A stretch of DNA of 64,000 nucleotides. It comes from a virus. The DNA is taken from the IMG/VR virus record IMGVR_UViG_3300046673_000306, positions 42,546 to 106,545 of that record; one strand, written 5' to 3'. Below are positions 52,566 through 60,502 of this stretch, piece by piece (within the stretch, counting starts at the first letter, position 1; each line of letters opens with the position of its first letter). The translations under genes and the position numbers were made by a program. The notes below the pieces were generated by a model, which was not told the DNA's origin, did not search any database, and saw only the letters and a program-made list of their open reading frames with translations.

Positions 52566-54701
52566 CTACGCCAGGATGGCCTGCGCGATCCCCATGTCCA
52601 GGAGGTTGCTCACCTTCTGCCAGTCGCAGAGGCAGTTCTTGTTCAGCTCGGACTCGGCCTCGGCCAATATCTCGGCCATGCGCGCCTGGCCCTTGACCTT
52701 GCGCAGCGCCGCGATCTTCTCCAGGTGCTTGGCCTTGGTGTCGGCGCCGACGGTGACCCACGACTCCTCGATGAACTCGACGCCGCGATTGTCCTCGGCG
52801 GCGAGCACGTTCTTCCACCCGGTCTCGGGGCCGCTGTACTGCTGCCCCTTCCAGTTCTTGACATGGGGGCAGTACTCGGCCTCGTTGTGGGCGACGTTCG
52901 CGCAGATCGTGCAGATGGAGTAGGCGACGCGGCAGTTGTGGACGGCCATGCCGTTGGCCACGAAGGACTCGTCGCCTTCCACTTGAAGGTCGACGACTGG
53001 TCCGTAGTACTTGACGATCTCTTTGGACTTGATCGGTGTCCAGATGCACCCGTCCTGGATGAATTTGTTGTGGTGCGGCCTCTTGGGCTCCACTATGGAA
53101 ACCTTAGAGACCGAAGAGAGCTTCTGGGAATAGGTGCATCCCACGGCGACCTGGAACTCCACGGTGTCCTTCCTCACGACGGAGTTCTTGGAGGGCTTGT
53201 GCTTCAAGACCTGGATGTTCGCGATGATCCCGCAGCGCGCGAAGATGGACTGGGCCTGACGCGCTAGGACCTCGGAGGAGGTTGAGTAATAGACCATCCC
53301 CGTCTTGGTCTGGAAGCCGTCGCCATTGATCATGGCTCCGAGCATCTCCATCTGGACGGAGGGGTCCCAGAGGGTGACCTCGTTGGACAGTGACTTGGTC
53401 TTGGCGCCCCGGCCCGCATGGTCCGTGAAGACCTTGGGCCAAACGCGATCGTGGACCTCCAGGTAGAGGCCGTTCCGTTCCTCGCAGACTCTGGCGTGGG
53501 CCTCTTTGCCCATGACCTTCTTGCAGAGGTTGGCGATCTCCTCGGCGATCTTCCCCTCATTGATGTTGAGGGCGAACCCCACCCCGGACATCTTCCCGTC
53601 CTGGGTGATGATCCAGCCCTCGGAGATGTAGTAGCCCAGGAGGCGCGCGAAATCCTTGTTGGAGAAGGTGCTGGGCTTCACCTCGGTGGGGAAGGGGATG
53701 CCCACGTAGTCGCCCACCTTTATGTCTGCGGCAGAGACGAAATTCGGGGAAACTTCGCGGGGCTCCAAGAGAGCGGTCCTATTCCTTTGGCGCTCGTACC
53801 CCGATTCCTCCATCCGCTTCAAGTGGCGCTGGTGGCTCATGCGGGAGCGCCACATGTTCTGCTCTTTCCTTCTCTGGGCCGAGATGGACCAGATGGGGTG
53901 GTCCCCCGTGAAGACCGTGGCGGTGAGGCCCTCGGCCTTGATCGAGACGACGGTGCCCTCGATCTGGGAGACCTGCACCGCCTTGACGATCTTGGGGCGA
54001 CCGCAGTGGGTGACGACCTCGACCCCGGGGATCATGTGCCCGGCCATCACGGTCTCCCCGGAGGCCAAGAGAACGAGGGATTCGGGGTGGACGGCGCCCA
54101 TCGATACGTCTGTGATGTATCCGCTGTCGATGCCCCGGACCAGCATCGGGTCCTTGGTCCGGTCCACGGCGAGCAGGAGTTCGACGCCCTTAACCCGATG
54201 GTTCGGTACCGCGTCGAGGATGATGCCGACGGCGTCAGCGACCTTGGAGTTGTTGTGGTCCTTATAGTTGCCTTTCCCGACGAAGGTCTGGTACACGCTC
54301 TTCCCCACCATACTGCCCTCTCGGATCAGGCGCAGGAGTTCGGGCTCGTTGGCGTCGTCCTTGGAGCCCCAGCGGAAGAGGTCGCCGTTCGTGTTCGGCC
54401 AGTCCCCGTGCAGGCCCATGACCCGGTAGAAGCTGAACTCGGGGTTCATCGGGGCCACGCGCTGGACGTTGATCGCCTTCTTGTAGTCGTCGAGCAGGGC
54501 CGCGTACTTCTGCGGGGCCTCGGCGATCTTCAGACCGAAAGCGGTGCGCTCCACGAAGTGGTGCTCGCACCGGGGCCGGACAACGCCCGCCGTCCGGAAG
54601 AGGGCGCACTCGGGGCAGGAGCCGTCGGCGCGCTCCACGACCTTGCCGCCGAAGGACGCGTACTTCAGCCAACCGCCGCTGGGGAGCGCGATCTGGTTCA
54701 T
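52566..54701 (-). CDS. Putative prohead protease interrupted by an Ala1 intein
   Basis: 711 aa from ATG 54701 (GAGGAAA upstream). Spliced length would be about 324. The extein has the order expected of phage prohead proteases: an N-terminal CxxC (C29/C32), H149 in K-D-H-N-N, VELLLAVDRTKDPML, then IDSGYITDVSMG with Ser200 as the likely nucleophile. Its C-part has C-T-I-C...C-P-H-V, a zinc-like cluster. The intein (52,935-54,095) inserts two residues after the putative catalytic Ser. It would cut scaffold and capsid precursors. Confidence 0.7.
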   Translation of the reverse strand: MNQIALPSGGWLKYASFGGKVVERADGSCPECALFRTAGVVRPRCEHHFVERTAFGLKIAEAPQKYAALLDDYKKAINVQRVAPMNPEFSFYRVMGLHGDWPNTNGDLFRWGSKDDANEPELLRLIREGSMVGKSVYQTFVGKGNYKDHNNSKVADAVGIILDAVPNHRVKGVELLLAVDRTKDPMLVRGIDSGYITDVSMGAVHPESLVLLASGETVMAGHMIPGVEVVTHCGRPKIVKAVQVSQIEGTVVSIKAEGLTATVFTGDHPIWSISAQRRKEQNMWRSRMSHQRHLKRMEESGYERQRNRTALLEPREVSPNFVSAADIKVGDYVGIPFPTEVKPSTFSNKDFARLLGYYISEGWIITQDGKMSGVGFALNINEGKIAEEIANLCKKVMGKEAHARVCEERNGLYLEVHDRVWPKVFTDHAGRGAKTKSLSNEVTLWDPSVQMEMLGAMINGDGFQTKTGMVYYSTSSEVLARQAQSIFARCGIIANIQVLKHKPSKNSVVRKDTVEFQVAVGCTYSQKLSSVSKVSIVEPKRPHHNKFIQDGCIWTPIKSKEIVKYYGPVVDLQVEGDESFVANGMAVHNCRVAYSICTICANVAHNEAEYCPHVKNWKGQQYSGPETGWKNVLAAEDNRGVEFIEESWVTVGADTKAKHLEKIAALRKVKGQARMAEILAEAESELNKNCLCDWQKVSNLLDMGIAQAILA
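52935..54095 (-). mobile_element. Intein 1 (387 aa, LAGLIDADG, begins with Ala)
   Basis: Block A reads AVHPESLVLLASGETV, where most inteins have Cys or Ser first. Block B is TGDH (His268 of the precursor). LAGLIDADG motifs are LLGYYISEG and MLGAMINGDG. Block F is VVDLQVEGDESF. It ends AVHN followed by Cys+1. Boundaries follow from VSMG|A and HN|C, with extein rejoining as V-S-M-G-C-R-V. Confidence 0.85.
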
Positions 54702-54928
54702 AGGGGTTTCCTCTCGTTGGTGCTGCTGGGATTTATGATCATCCCGCACTTCGGGCAGAAGACGGTGCCGTCGGCGCTGGCCTGGGCCAGGACGCGGCAG
54801 TTCGGGCACGAGACGTTCAGTTCTGGGATCATAGGCTGGGCCTTGGACTTGGGGTCGACCCAGCCCGCCGCCGGATCGAAGCCCAGTACCTTTGACTCCT
54901 TCGGTGCTCCTTGCTTGATCATGCTCAT
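54698..54928 (-). CDS. Small zinc-ribbon protein
   Basis: 76 aa with C-P-N-C (about 42-45) and C-P-K-C-G (about 58-62), a classic two-pair zinc ribbon. The stop overlaps the protease start as ATGA. It lies between the MuF-like and protease genes and may be a small assembly factor. No strong ribosome-binding site. Confidence 0.65.
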   Translation of the reverse strand: MSMIKQGAPKESKVLGFDPAAGWVDPKSKAQPMIPELNVSCPNCRVLAQASADGTVFCPKCGMIINPSSTNERKPL

Positions 54929-54929
54929 A

Positions 54930-56693
54930 TCATTGCAGACCGTGGCGCTTAACCCACTCCTCGTGGGGCACGAACTCGCCGGTGTCCTGGTCCAGGAGCC
55001 AGGGGCTGGTCTCTCCCTCCATGAAGGTCTTGAGCGGGACGAACTCGTTGCGCTTCGGGTCCCACTTCCACTCGATGTCCGTCCACTGGTTCTCCTGCTC
55101 GGGCAGGCCCAGGCCGGGGCGCTGGCCCTCCGGGACGTCTCCGAGGTCCACCGGCGCCTCGGTCAGGCCGGGGTCGATGTCGCCGGGGGCGACCGTGACC
55201 TTCTCCGAGAAGTCCAGCATCTCCTCGGTCCGGTTGATCCGGAAGAGGCGGCACTCGCAGTTGTGCACCGCGATCCTGTTGGCGATGTAACTCTGCGACC
55301 CCGCGACGGAGATATTGTGGACCATGCCAGAATACGGAACCCTGCCCACTGACCTAAGCATTGAGACCACGCTGTTGGCCGCGACCAGGACTCTGGAGTT
55401 GGTGTGCGGGGGCTTACCGACCCGGTCCCACGACCACCTGTTGAAGTGGATCAGATAGTGGGGGAACTTTTTAGTTGATCCGGCCAAGCGATCCTGAGGT
55501 CCGGTGGGGGTCATGGTCTCGTTCATTAACACCGGGACGTGCAGGCGATCCAGCATCACGTACAGTTGGTTCGCCAACTGCTTGGAGTGAGTGGTGATGT
55601 ATATCCTCTGGGTCCTCCCGAGATATTTGTCCGAGAAATTCCGGTTGGATATGTGCCCGTCTCCCCGAATGAAGGCGTTGAGAAAAATTCTCTGTTTATC
55701 GATGGGCCACCTCATGGCCTCGGGTGCCATCTTCTTTTCACGCGCGCCGAGCCCGCCCAGTCCCATGAATATCTTGGTCCATTTTTTAGATGACCAGTAG
55801 ACCACCGTGGCGTGCCCGTTCTTCCTGATCGAGAGATGGCTATCTTGCTCCAGGCGGGAACACAGAGCCCCTATCCTATTCGCGAAATCCATCTCATGCT
55901 GGCCTATGGTGAAGATCAGGGCTATCCTCTCTCCGGTGCCCCTGTTGAGCCTCGTGCAACCCTCGGCCATCCAGTACCCAAATAGTTCCACCTGCTCGTC
56001 CGTTAGATCGCACCCAGAATTTCCTGACACCGTTGGGAAATAGACCTTGTCGGATACACCCCTTTTTCTCCGAACGCCTGCTTCGAGGTCATCGGCTGGG
56101 ACAAAATCCCAATCCGAGAACACAGTCCCGCCGGAATTAGCGTACTTCAAGTGGCCCTTCTGAGCGTAGACGCGATGGTTCGGTGTCAGCAATAGTTCCT
56201 TTCCGTCCCACGACAATAGGCTGACCAGGTCGCCCACGTATTTCCTCTTCGTCGTCCCCGTCACGAGGTGGGCCTCTCCGTCATGCCCAAGGACCGCGTC
56301 CCCTTTCCTGATGCTCTCTATCAAGCGAACAGAACCATCCGACATCATGATCTCCGTCCCCGGGGGCAAACAGTTGACGTGGCTCATCGTGTACTTCGGC
56401 GCGTTGTGCGTCATGTTCTGGAGCAGCCAGTCGATCTTGAAGCGCTGGCCGTCCAGGGCGAAGCACACGGGACAGACGCTACCCATCTCCTGCCAGAGCT
56501 TCTCATTCTGCCAGGGCTCGAAGCCGTAGCGCCACTCCACCTCGCGGAAACCGGCCTTGAGGAAGTCCTGGAGCACGAACGCGCTCATGTCGTCGCGGGC
56601 GGTCGCCAGCTTCCGGACCAGCACGGACTCGGGGAGCGCGAGCCGGATCGGCGCGCGCTCGACTGCCCTGTGCGGGTAGATGATCGGGTTCAC
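54930..56693 (-). CDS. MuF-like minor head protein interrupted by an intein, GTG start
   Basis: 587 aa from GTG 56693, which overlaps the upstream stop (GTGA). Spliced length about 216. The extein has the Mu gpF/SPP1 gp7-type core: C-P-V-C-F-A-L-D-G-Q-R-F (about 74-85) and, after splicing, M-S-H-V-N-C-E-C-R-L (family: H-P-N-C-R-C). The C-terminus is acidic and Pro-rich. The intein sits inside this last motif. Follows the portal, as minor head proteins usually do. Confidence 0.75.
   Translation of the reverse strand: MNPIIYPHRAVERAPIRLALPESVLVRKLATARDDMSAFVLQDFLKAGFREVEWRYGFEPWQNEKLWQEMGSVCPVCFALDGQRFKIDWLLQNMTHNAPKYTMSHVNCLPPGTEIMMSDGSVRLIESIRKGDAVLGHDGEAHLVTGTTKRKYVGDLVSLLSWDGKELLLTPNHRVYAQKGHLKYANSGGTVFSDWDFVPADDLEAGVRRKRGVSDKVYFPTVSGNSGCDLTDEQVELFGYWMAEGCTRLNRGTGERIALIFTIGQHEMDFANRIGALCSRLEQDSHLSIRKNGHATVVYWSSKKWTKIFMGLGGLGAREKKMAPEAMRWPIDKQRIFLNAFIRGDGHISNRNFSDKYLGRTQRIYITTHSKQLANQLYVMLDRLHVPVLMNETMTPTGPQDRLAGSTKKFPHYLIHFNRWSWDRVGKPPHTNSRVLVAANSVVSMLRSVGRVPYSGMVHNISVAGSQSYIANRIAVHNCECRLFRINRTEEMLDFSEKVTVAPGDIDPGLTEAPVDLGDVPEGQRPGLGLPEQENQWTDIEWKWDPKRNEFVPLKTFMEGETSPWLLDQDTGEFVPHEEWVKRHGLQ
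55260..56372 (-). mobile_element. Intein 2 (371 aa, LAGLIDADG)
   Basis: Starts at Cys108 (CLPPGTEIMMSDGSVRLIES, block A). Block B is TPNH (His173). LAGLIDADG motifs are LFGYWMAEG (237-245) and FLNAFIRGDG. Block F is GMVHNISVAGSQSY. It ends AVHN followed by Cys+1. All splicing residues are present. Confidence 0.92.
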
Positions 56694-57130
56694 TTGGCTG
56701 GGGGTTCCTGCTGCGGGGGCTGCTCCTGCCCGCCCTTGACCCCGGAGAGGTAGTCCATCAGGGCCTTGCCGTCCAGAATCTTCTCCACGTCCCAGGCCGC
56801 CGGGTCCTGGAGCACGCGGTTGATCAGGTCCTCGAACCAGGTCCGCATCCTGCGGTCAACCTCTGCGGCGTCGACCTGGGACCCGCGCTGGCTCAGGTAG
56901 TTGACCAGGGCCTGATACCGCTGTCCTGCGGCGTGGTCCGCCGGGGCCTTGGCGGTCTTGGCCTTGGCCATGCGGCCCAAGGACGCCATCTGGAGCTTGC
57001 GGTAGTCGAGGTCGGGGAGGTGGGTCTTCTCCGACATGAGGCCGGGGCGCAGGGCCACGTCCTCTGGGGAGCCGGTGCGCACGTCCTTGCGGTCTCCCGC
57101 GCCACGGTAGTTCTTGGGGTCGAAGCTCAT
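56690..57130 (-). CDS. Hypothetical head protein between portal and MuF-like genes
   Basis: 146 aa. GGAGG lies 4 nt before the ATG, which overlaps the portal stop as ATGA. The N-terminal half is basic and unstructured. A helical middle (about 70-125) and a Gln/Pro-rich tail follow. No family recognised. Possibly a portal-associated or internal head protein. Confidence 0.65.
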   Translation of the reverse strand: MSFDPKNYRGAGDRKDVRTGSPEDVALRPGLMSEKTHLPDLDYRKLQMASLGRMAKAKTAKAPADHAAGQRYQALVNYLSQRGSQVDAAEVDRRMRTWFEDLINRVLQDPAAWDVEKILDGKALMDYLSGVKGGQEQPPQQEPPAK

Positions 57131-60060
57131 GCCGCCTCCGGGAGTCCCTGACCGGCGCCCGCGCCAGGTATGGTCTCCGCCGCAGGCATGGGCGTGCCCG
57201 GGGTCGGGACCGTGGCCGCAGTCTCGCCCTCGCCGGGGACCGGTCCCTCACCGCCGCCGCTGTCCCCGCCGCCGCCGCCACCCATGGGCGGAGGGGCCCC
57301 GGCGCCGCCCGCCCCGGGCTTGCCTCCGGGCTTCATCCCCTGCATCGCGGCCTTCTTCTCCTCGGCCCTCTCCCGCTCGATCTGGCGCTTCTCCTTGCGG
57401 TAGTCCAGGCCCAAGTACGTGTAGAAGGTTTGCTTCGAGATCAGGCCGGTTTTGGCCATCTCCTTCATCAGGCCCTTCATCTGGACGTCGTCCTTGAGCT
57501 TCATGAACTCGAACTCGATGTCGGGGACGATGTACTCGTCCTCCCCGAGTTCGTTGCGGCGCCGGAAGTCCTGGGCGATGGCCACGGGCCGGAAGATCGT
57601 GTCCTTGATCCAGCGCGCCAGCATCTCCTGGCAGCGCATGTAGCGGTTGATCAGGACCTGGAGGCCGATCGACCCGGCGGCAAAGTTCGGGCCGGTGCCG
57701 CCGATCATGGCCTCGGAGCCCATGAGCGCGGCCATGATCTCCTCCCTGATCCACTTCGACTCCTGGTCGAAGGGGTGAATCTTCCCGGCGCTGGACACGT
57801 ACTCGACCGAGATCGCGTGGTGGTAGACGAACCAGGCGCTCAGGTCCTGGCTCAGCTCGTCGAAGGCCTCGCGCACCTGCGTCACGGCCTGCGGGTTCGC
57901 GGGCATGGTGTCAGTGCCGACCTTCACGAGCTTGATCGGGGTGATGTGGCGCTCGTACACCGCCTGCTGGACCCGGCGCACCAGGTCCTTGAAGATCAGG
58001 GGCTTGAAGGCCCGGAACATGATCGGGGTCCCCACGCTCTCGTACGGGCTCATCTTGTAGGCGAGGTGGCTGACCCGGAACTTGTTCAGGGGTATCTTCT
58101 CGCCGCGCGCGACGAGGTTGACCAGCTGCCCGTTCTCGATCTTGGCCAGGGCCTCGTAGAGTTCCTTGGGCTGGCGGCTGGCGACGATCCGCTTGAGGTT
58201 GTCGTCGGGGTCGAGCTTGAGGATCGGCTCACCGACCAGGGATGACTTCTCGACCTCGACGAAGTCGGGGTTGAGGAGGTTGAAGCCTGTCCAGATGCCA
58301 CGGTCGTCGTCCCACTCCCCGAAGGGGAAGACGTTGCCCAGCTTCCACCACTCGTGGCTGACGTCGCCGATAAGGTTGAGGCCCTTGATCACGTCGAAGA
58401 ACAGAATCTCGAAGAAGAGTTTCACCTTCTCGTCGTCGCAGACCAGGTGGGCTCCGGTCATCGGGAGGTCCGAATTGTGGACCACGATCGGGGCGCAGAA
58501 CGATCCGTCTTCGGTAGTTATGTCGTAGACGGTTCCGGAGAACTTTTTCTTCCGGACATCCCTGACCTTGACCAGGAATCCTCCGGGGGCCTCATGATAC
58601 GTCTTCCTAGGGGATCGAGCAGACTCATGCGCGATTCCGTAGACCTTGGGGAGCACCTCGGTCTTGGATGCGCGCATGTAATAGATAGGCTTTCTCTTCT
58701 GCCCGTCTTTCCTGGAGGTGATGGTCTTAATGGAGAACAGAAAACCCAGCCGCGCGGCCAGGACCTCCATTTGGTAGGCGAGAGTCCGCGACACCGTGTT
58801 GGACTTAACGCAGAATTCATCGGCCATGCAGCCGTCCCCATTGAGGTATCCGATCAAAAATTTCCTCATCCAGGACGATTCCCCATCCATGATCCACTGA
58901 GGCACTCGCTTGTTCTGTGCCCCGAGTCCAAATTCCGAGCAGAACCACTTGGACAGGAGACGCGAACAGACATAGACCTTCGCGCCGTGGGTCTCCTTGG
59001 TGATCATGACCTTCGGCTCCATCTTAAAAACCTTTCGGATCAATTCCGAGACCCTGGCGATATTATTGGGCTCGTGGGTACCTAGGCAGAAATAAATCGC
59101 GCCACCGTCGGAGTAGCCCTCGGCGGCCCACCACCCTCCCAACTCGCAGAGATCGTCATCGGCGATCACCTTACGAGGTATCCTGGACCCTGATTTTATA
59201 GACAAGATCGTGTCGCCCTGGACCTCCATCAGGCTCACCTTGTGAGACCTATCGGTTTGAGGGAAACCTACCCCTGTCTGATTGCGTATGGTCATGTCAT
59301 ATTTGACCGAGCGCTCCCGAATAAACTTGGAGAGGTCGAACTCCACCGCCTTATTGGTAGGAATTCGCTTGGGGAAGAACAGATAGTCTCCGGGCCTGAC
59401 ATCCTCGGCCCTAACCCAGGATGGTCCCCCGTCCGGCATCCATCTCCCGCAGTCGTTCCTGATCTTGCCGCACTTGTCCAAACGCGGCATGTGGTCCATA
59501 TAGCGACCGTGCACGACCCATAGCCCTTCGTTGTGGGTGACCTTCAACTCAGGTAGACAGAATGGCTTCACGGTGTAGAGAGTCCCGTCGTAGTGGTGGG
59601 ACTCCGCGTGCTTGACAACCTTGGCCCTGCCGTCCAAACCAGGTACCGAATCGCCCTCTTTCACGTCCTCAATGTTCACGACGTCGTTCATCGTATACAC
59701 TGCGGAACCGGCGGCGAAGCAGTGCATATCTATCACGGTCCCGACATAGCCATCCGTTTTATAAAAATGTCTCGCCCACTGGTCAATTTCCCGTGTCTTC
59801 GTCGGAAGCTGTAGGTTCAGCGCCTCGAACAGAGGGTGGTAGAACGACGGCGCCTGCCGGTGTAGGCCCGGCCTCATGTTCCCGAACTGCGACGCCATCT
59901 TCTTCATGCGCGCGCGGGGAATGTCCACGAGGGCGCTGCCGGTCAGCCCCGGGCTCACCGCGTTCTTGATCATCTTGAACTCGGCGTCCAAGTTGGACGT
60001 GACGAGACCCGACCCTTCAGGGGCGGGCACGCTCGCGGTCTTGTCGTTGGCGTCAGCCAT
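57127..60060 (-). CDS. Portal protein interrupted by an intein
   Basis: 977 aa; spliced length about 561. The extein fits a portal: N-terminal FYHPLFEALNLQLPTKTREI, D-G-Y-V-G-T-V-I-D-M-H at the splice site, wing/stem strands (LGNVFPFGEWDDD, DPDDNLKRI), clip-type helices MSPYESVGTPIMFRAFKPL and RRVQQAVYERHITPIKLV, and a Gly/Pro-rich tail. The intein (58,474-59,721) interrupts at H113|C114. It forms the DNA gate of the head. Confidence 0.82.
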   Translation of the reverse strand: MADANDKTASVPAPEGSGLVTSNLDAEFKMIKNAVSPGLTGSALVDIPRARMKKMASQFGNMRPGLHRQAPSFYHPLFEALNLQLPTKTREIDQWARHFYKTDGYVGTVIDMHCFAAGSAVYTMNDVVNIEDVKEGDSVPGLDGRAKVVKHAESHHYDGTLYTVKPFCLPELKVTHNEGLWVVHGRYMDHMPRLDKCGKIRNDCGRWMPDGGPSWVRAEDVRPGDYLFFPKRIPTNKAVEFDLSKFIRERSVKYDMTIRNQTGVGFPQTDRSHKVSLMEVQGDTILSIKSGSRIPRKVIADDDLCELGGWWAAEGYSDGGAIYFCLGTHEPNNIARVSELIRKVFKMEPKVMITKETHGAKVYVCSRLLSKWFCSEFGLGAQNKRVPQWIMDGESSWMRKFLIGYLNGDGCMADEFCVKSNTVSRTLAYQMEVLAARLGFLFSIKTITSRKDGQKRKPIYYMRASKTEVLPKVYGIAHESARSPRKTYHEAPGGFLVKVRDVRKKKFSGTVYDITTEDGSFCAPIVVHNSDLPMTGAHLVCDDEKVKLFFEILFFDVIKGLNLIGDVSHEWWKLGNVFPFGEWDDDRGIWTGFNLLNPDFVEVEKSSLVGEPILKLDPDDNLKRIVASRQPKELYEALAKIENGQLVNLVARGEKIPLNKFRVSHLAYKMSPYESVGTPIMFRAFKPLIFKDLVRRVQQAVYERHITPIKLVKVGTDTMPANPQAVTQVREAFDELSQDLSAWFVYHHAISVEYVSSAGKIHPFDQESKWIREEIMAALMGSEAMIGGTGPNFAAGSIGLQVLINRYMRCQEMLARWIKDTIFRPVAIAQDFRRRNELGEDEYIVPDIEFEFMKLKDDVQMKGLMKEMAKTGLISKQTFYTYLGLDYRKEKRQIERERAEEKKAAMQGMKPGGKPGAGGAGAPPPMGGGGGGDSGGGEGPVPGEGETAATVPTPGTPMPAAETIPGAGAGQGLPEAA
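58474..59721 (-). mobile_element. Intein 3 (416 aa, LAGLIDADG) in the portal
   Basis: Starts at Cys114 (CFAAGSAVYTMNDVVNIEDV). LAGLIDADG motifs are LGGWWAAEG and FLIGYLNGDG. Block F is GTVYDITTEDGSF. It ends VVHN followed by Ser+1. Block B reads T-H-N-E, so the usual TxxH His is Glu178, a notable departure. Confidence 0.9.
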
Positions 60061-60069
60061 AGAGATATT

Positions 60070-60354
60070 TTACCTCGCCTGCATGTCGTAAAAACTCTGC
60101 TGTATCGCGTCTCCGGGGTTCCCCGTCGTGGTCTGCCCCTCTTCCTGGGGGTCCCCCTCCTTCACCGCGTTAGGCATCGTCTCCTCTACCAGCGTTCGAC
60201 GTCTCTTCCGGTTCGCGAGCATGATCGAGGATGGGGACCCGGTGTCAGGCTGATTCTCCGTCCCGTACCCCTTCTCGACGTTGCGGTAGCCCGCCGGGCC
60301 CTCGAAGAACTCGGGCTCTTGACCTTCGAGGCCCTGCGGAGGGCGGAAGCGCAC
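60070..60354 (-). CDS. Small protein or +1-frame extension of the upstream gene
   Basis: 94 aa if it starts at GTG 60354, which has no ribosome-binding site. The same frame is open and protein-like up to about 60,516 without any ATG, GTG or TTG. It ends just before the portal gene. It contains GLEGQEPEFFEGPAGYRN and an acidic C-terminus. It may be translated by +1 slippage from the gene at 60503 (GGGGG at 60,512-60,516) or use a rare start. An upstream sequencing error is also possible. Confidence 0.5.
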   Translation of the reverse strand: MRFRPPQGLEGQEPEFFEGPAGYRNVEKGYGTENQPDTGSPSSIMLANRKRRRTLVEETMPNAVKEGDPQEEGQTTTGNPGDAIQQSFYDMQAR

Positions 60355-60502
60355 GCGCTGGCGCGGGCGGATAGGTCCACGAAGGCCCGGACCATCCTTC
60401 TGGTTCTTCTGATCGAGCGGTTGATCGACTTCAACAAGGTTGAGATTCTCCGGACCCTGGCCGCCAATTCCGGAGTCCGGGCCCCGGACATCGGCGACGT
60501 GG

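Noticed and set aside
53418-55352. Long rightward open frame (644 codons) opposite the protease and MuF-like genes
   Set aside because: Antisense shadow of intein-bearing genes with clear motifs. Composition is His/Gly/Asp/Val-rich low complexity.
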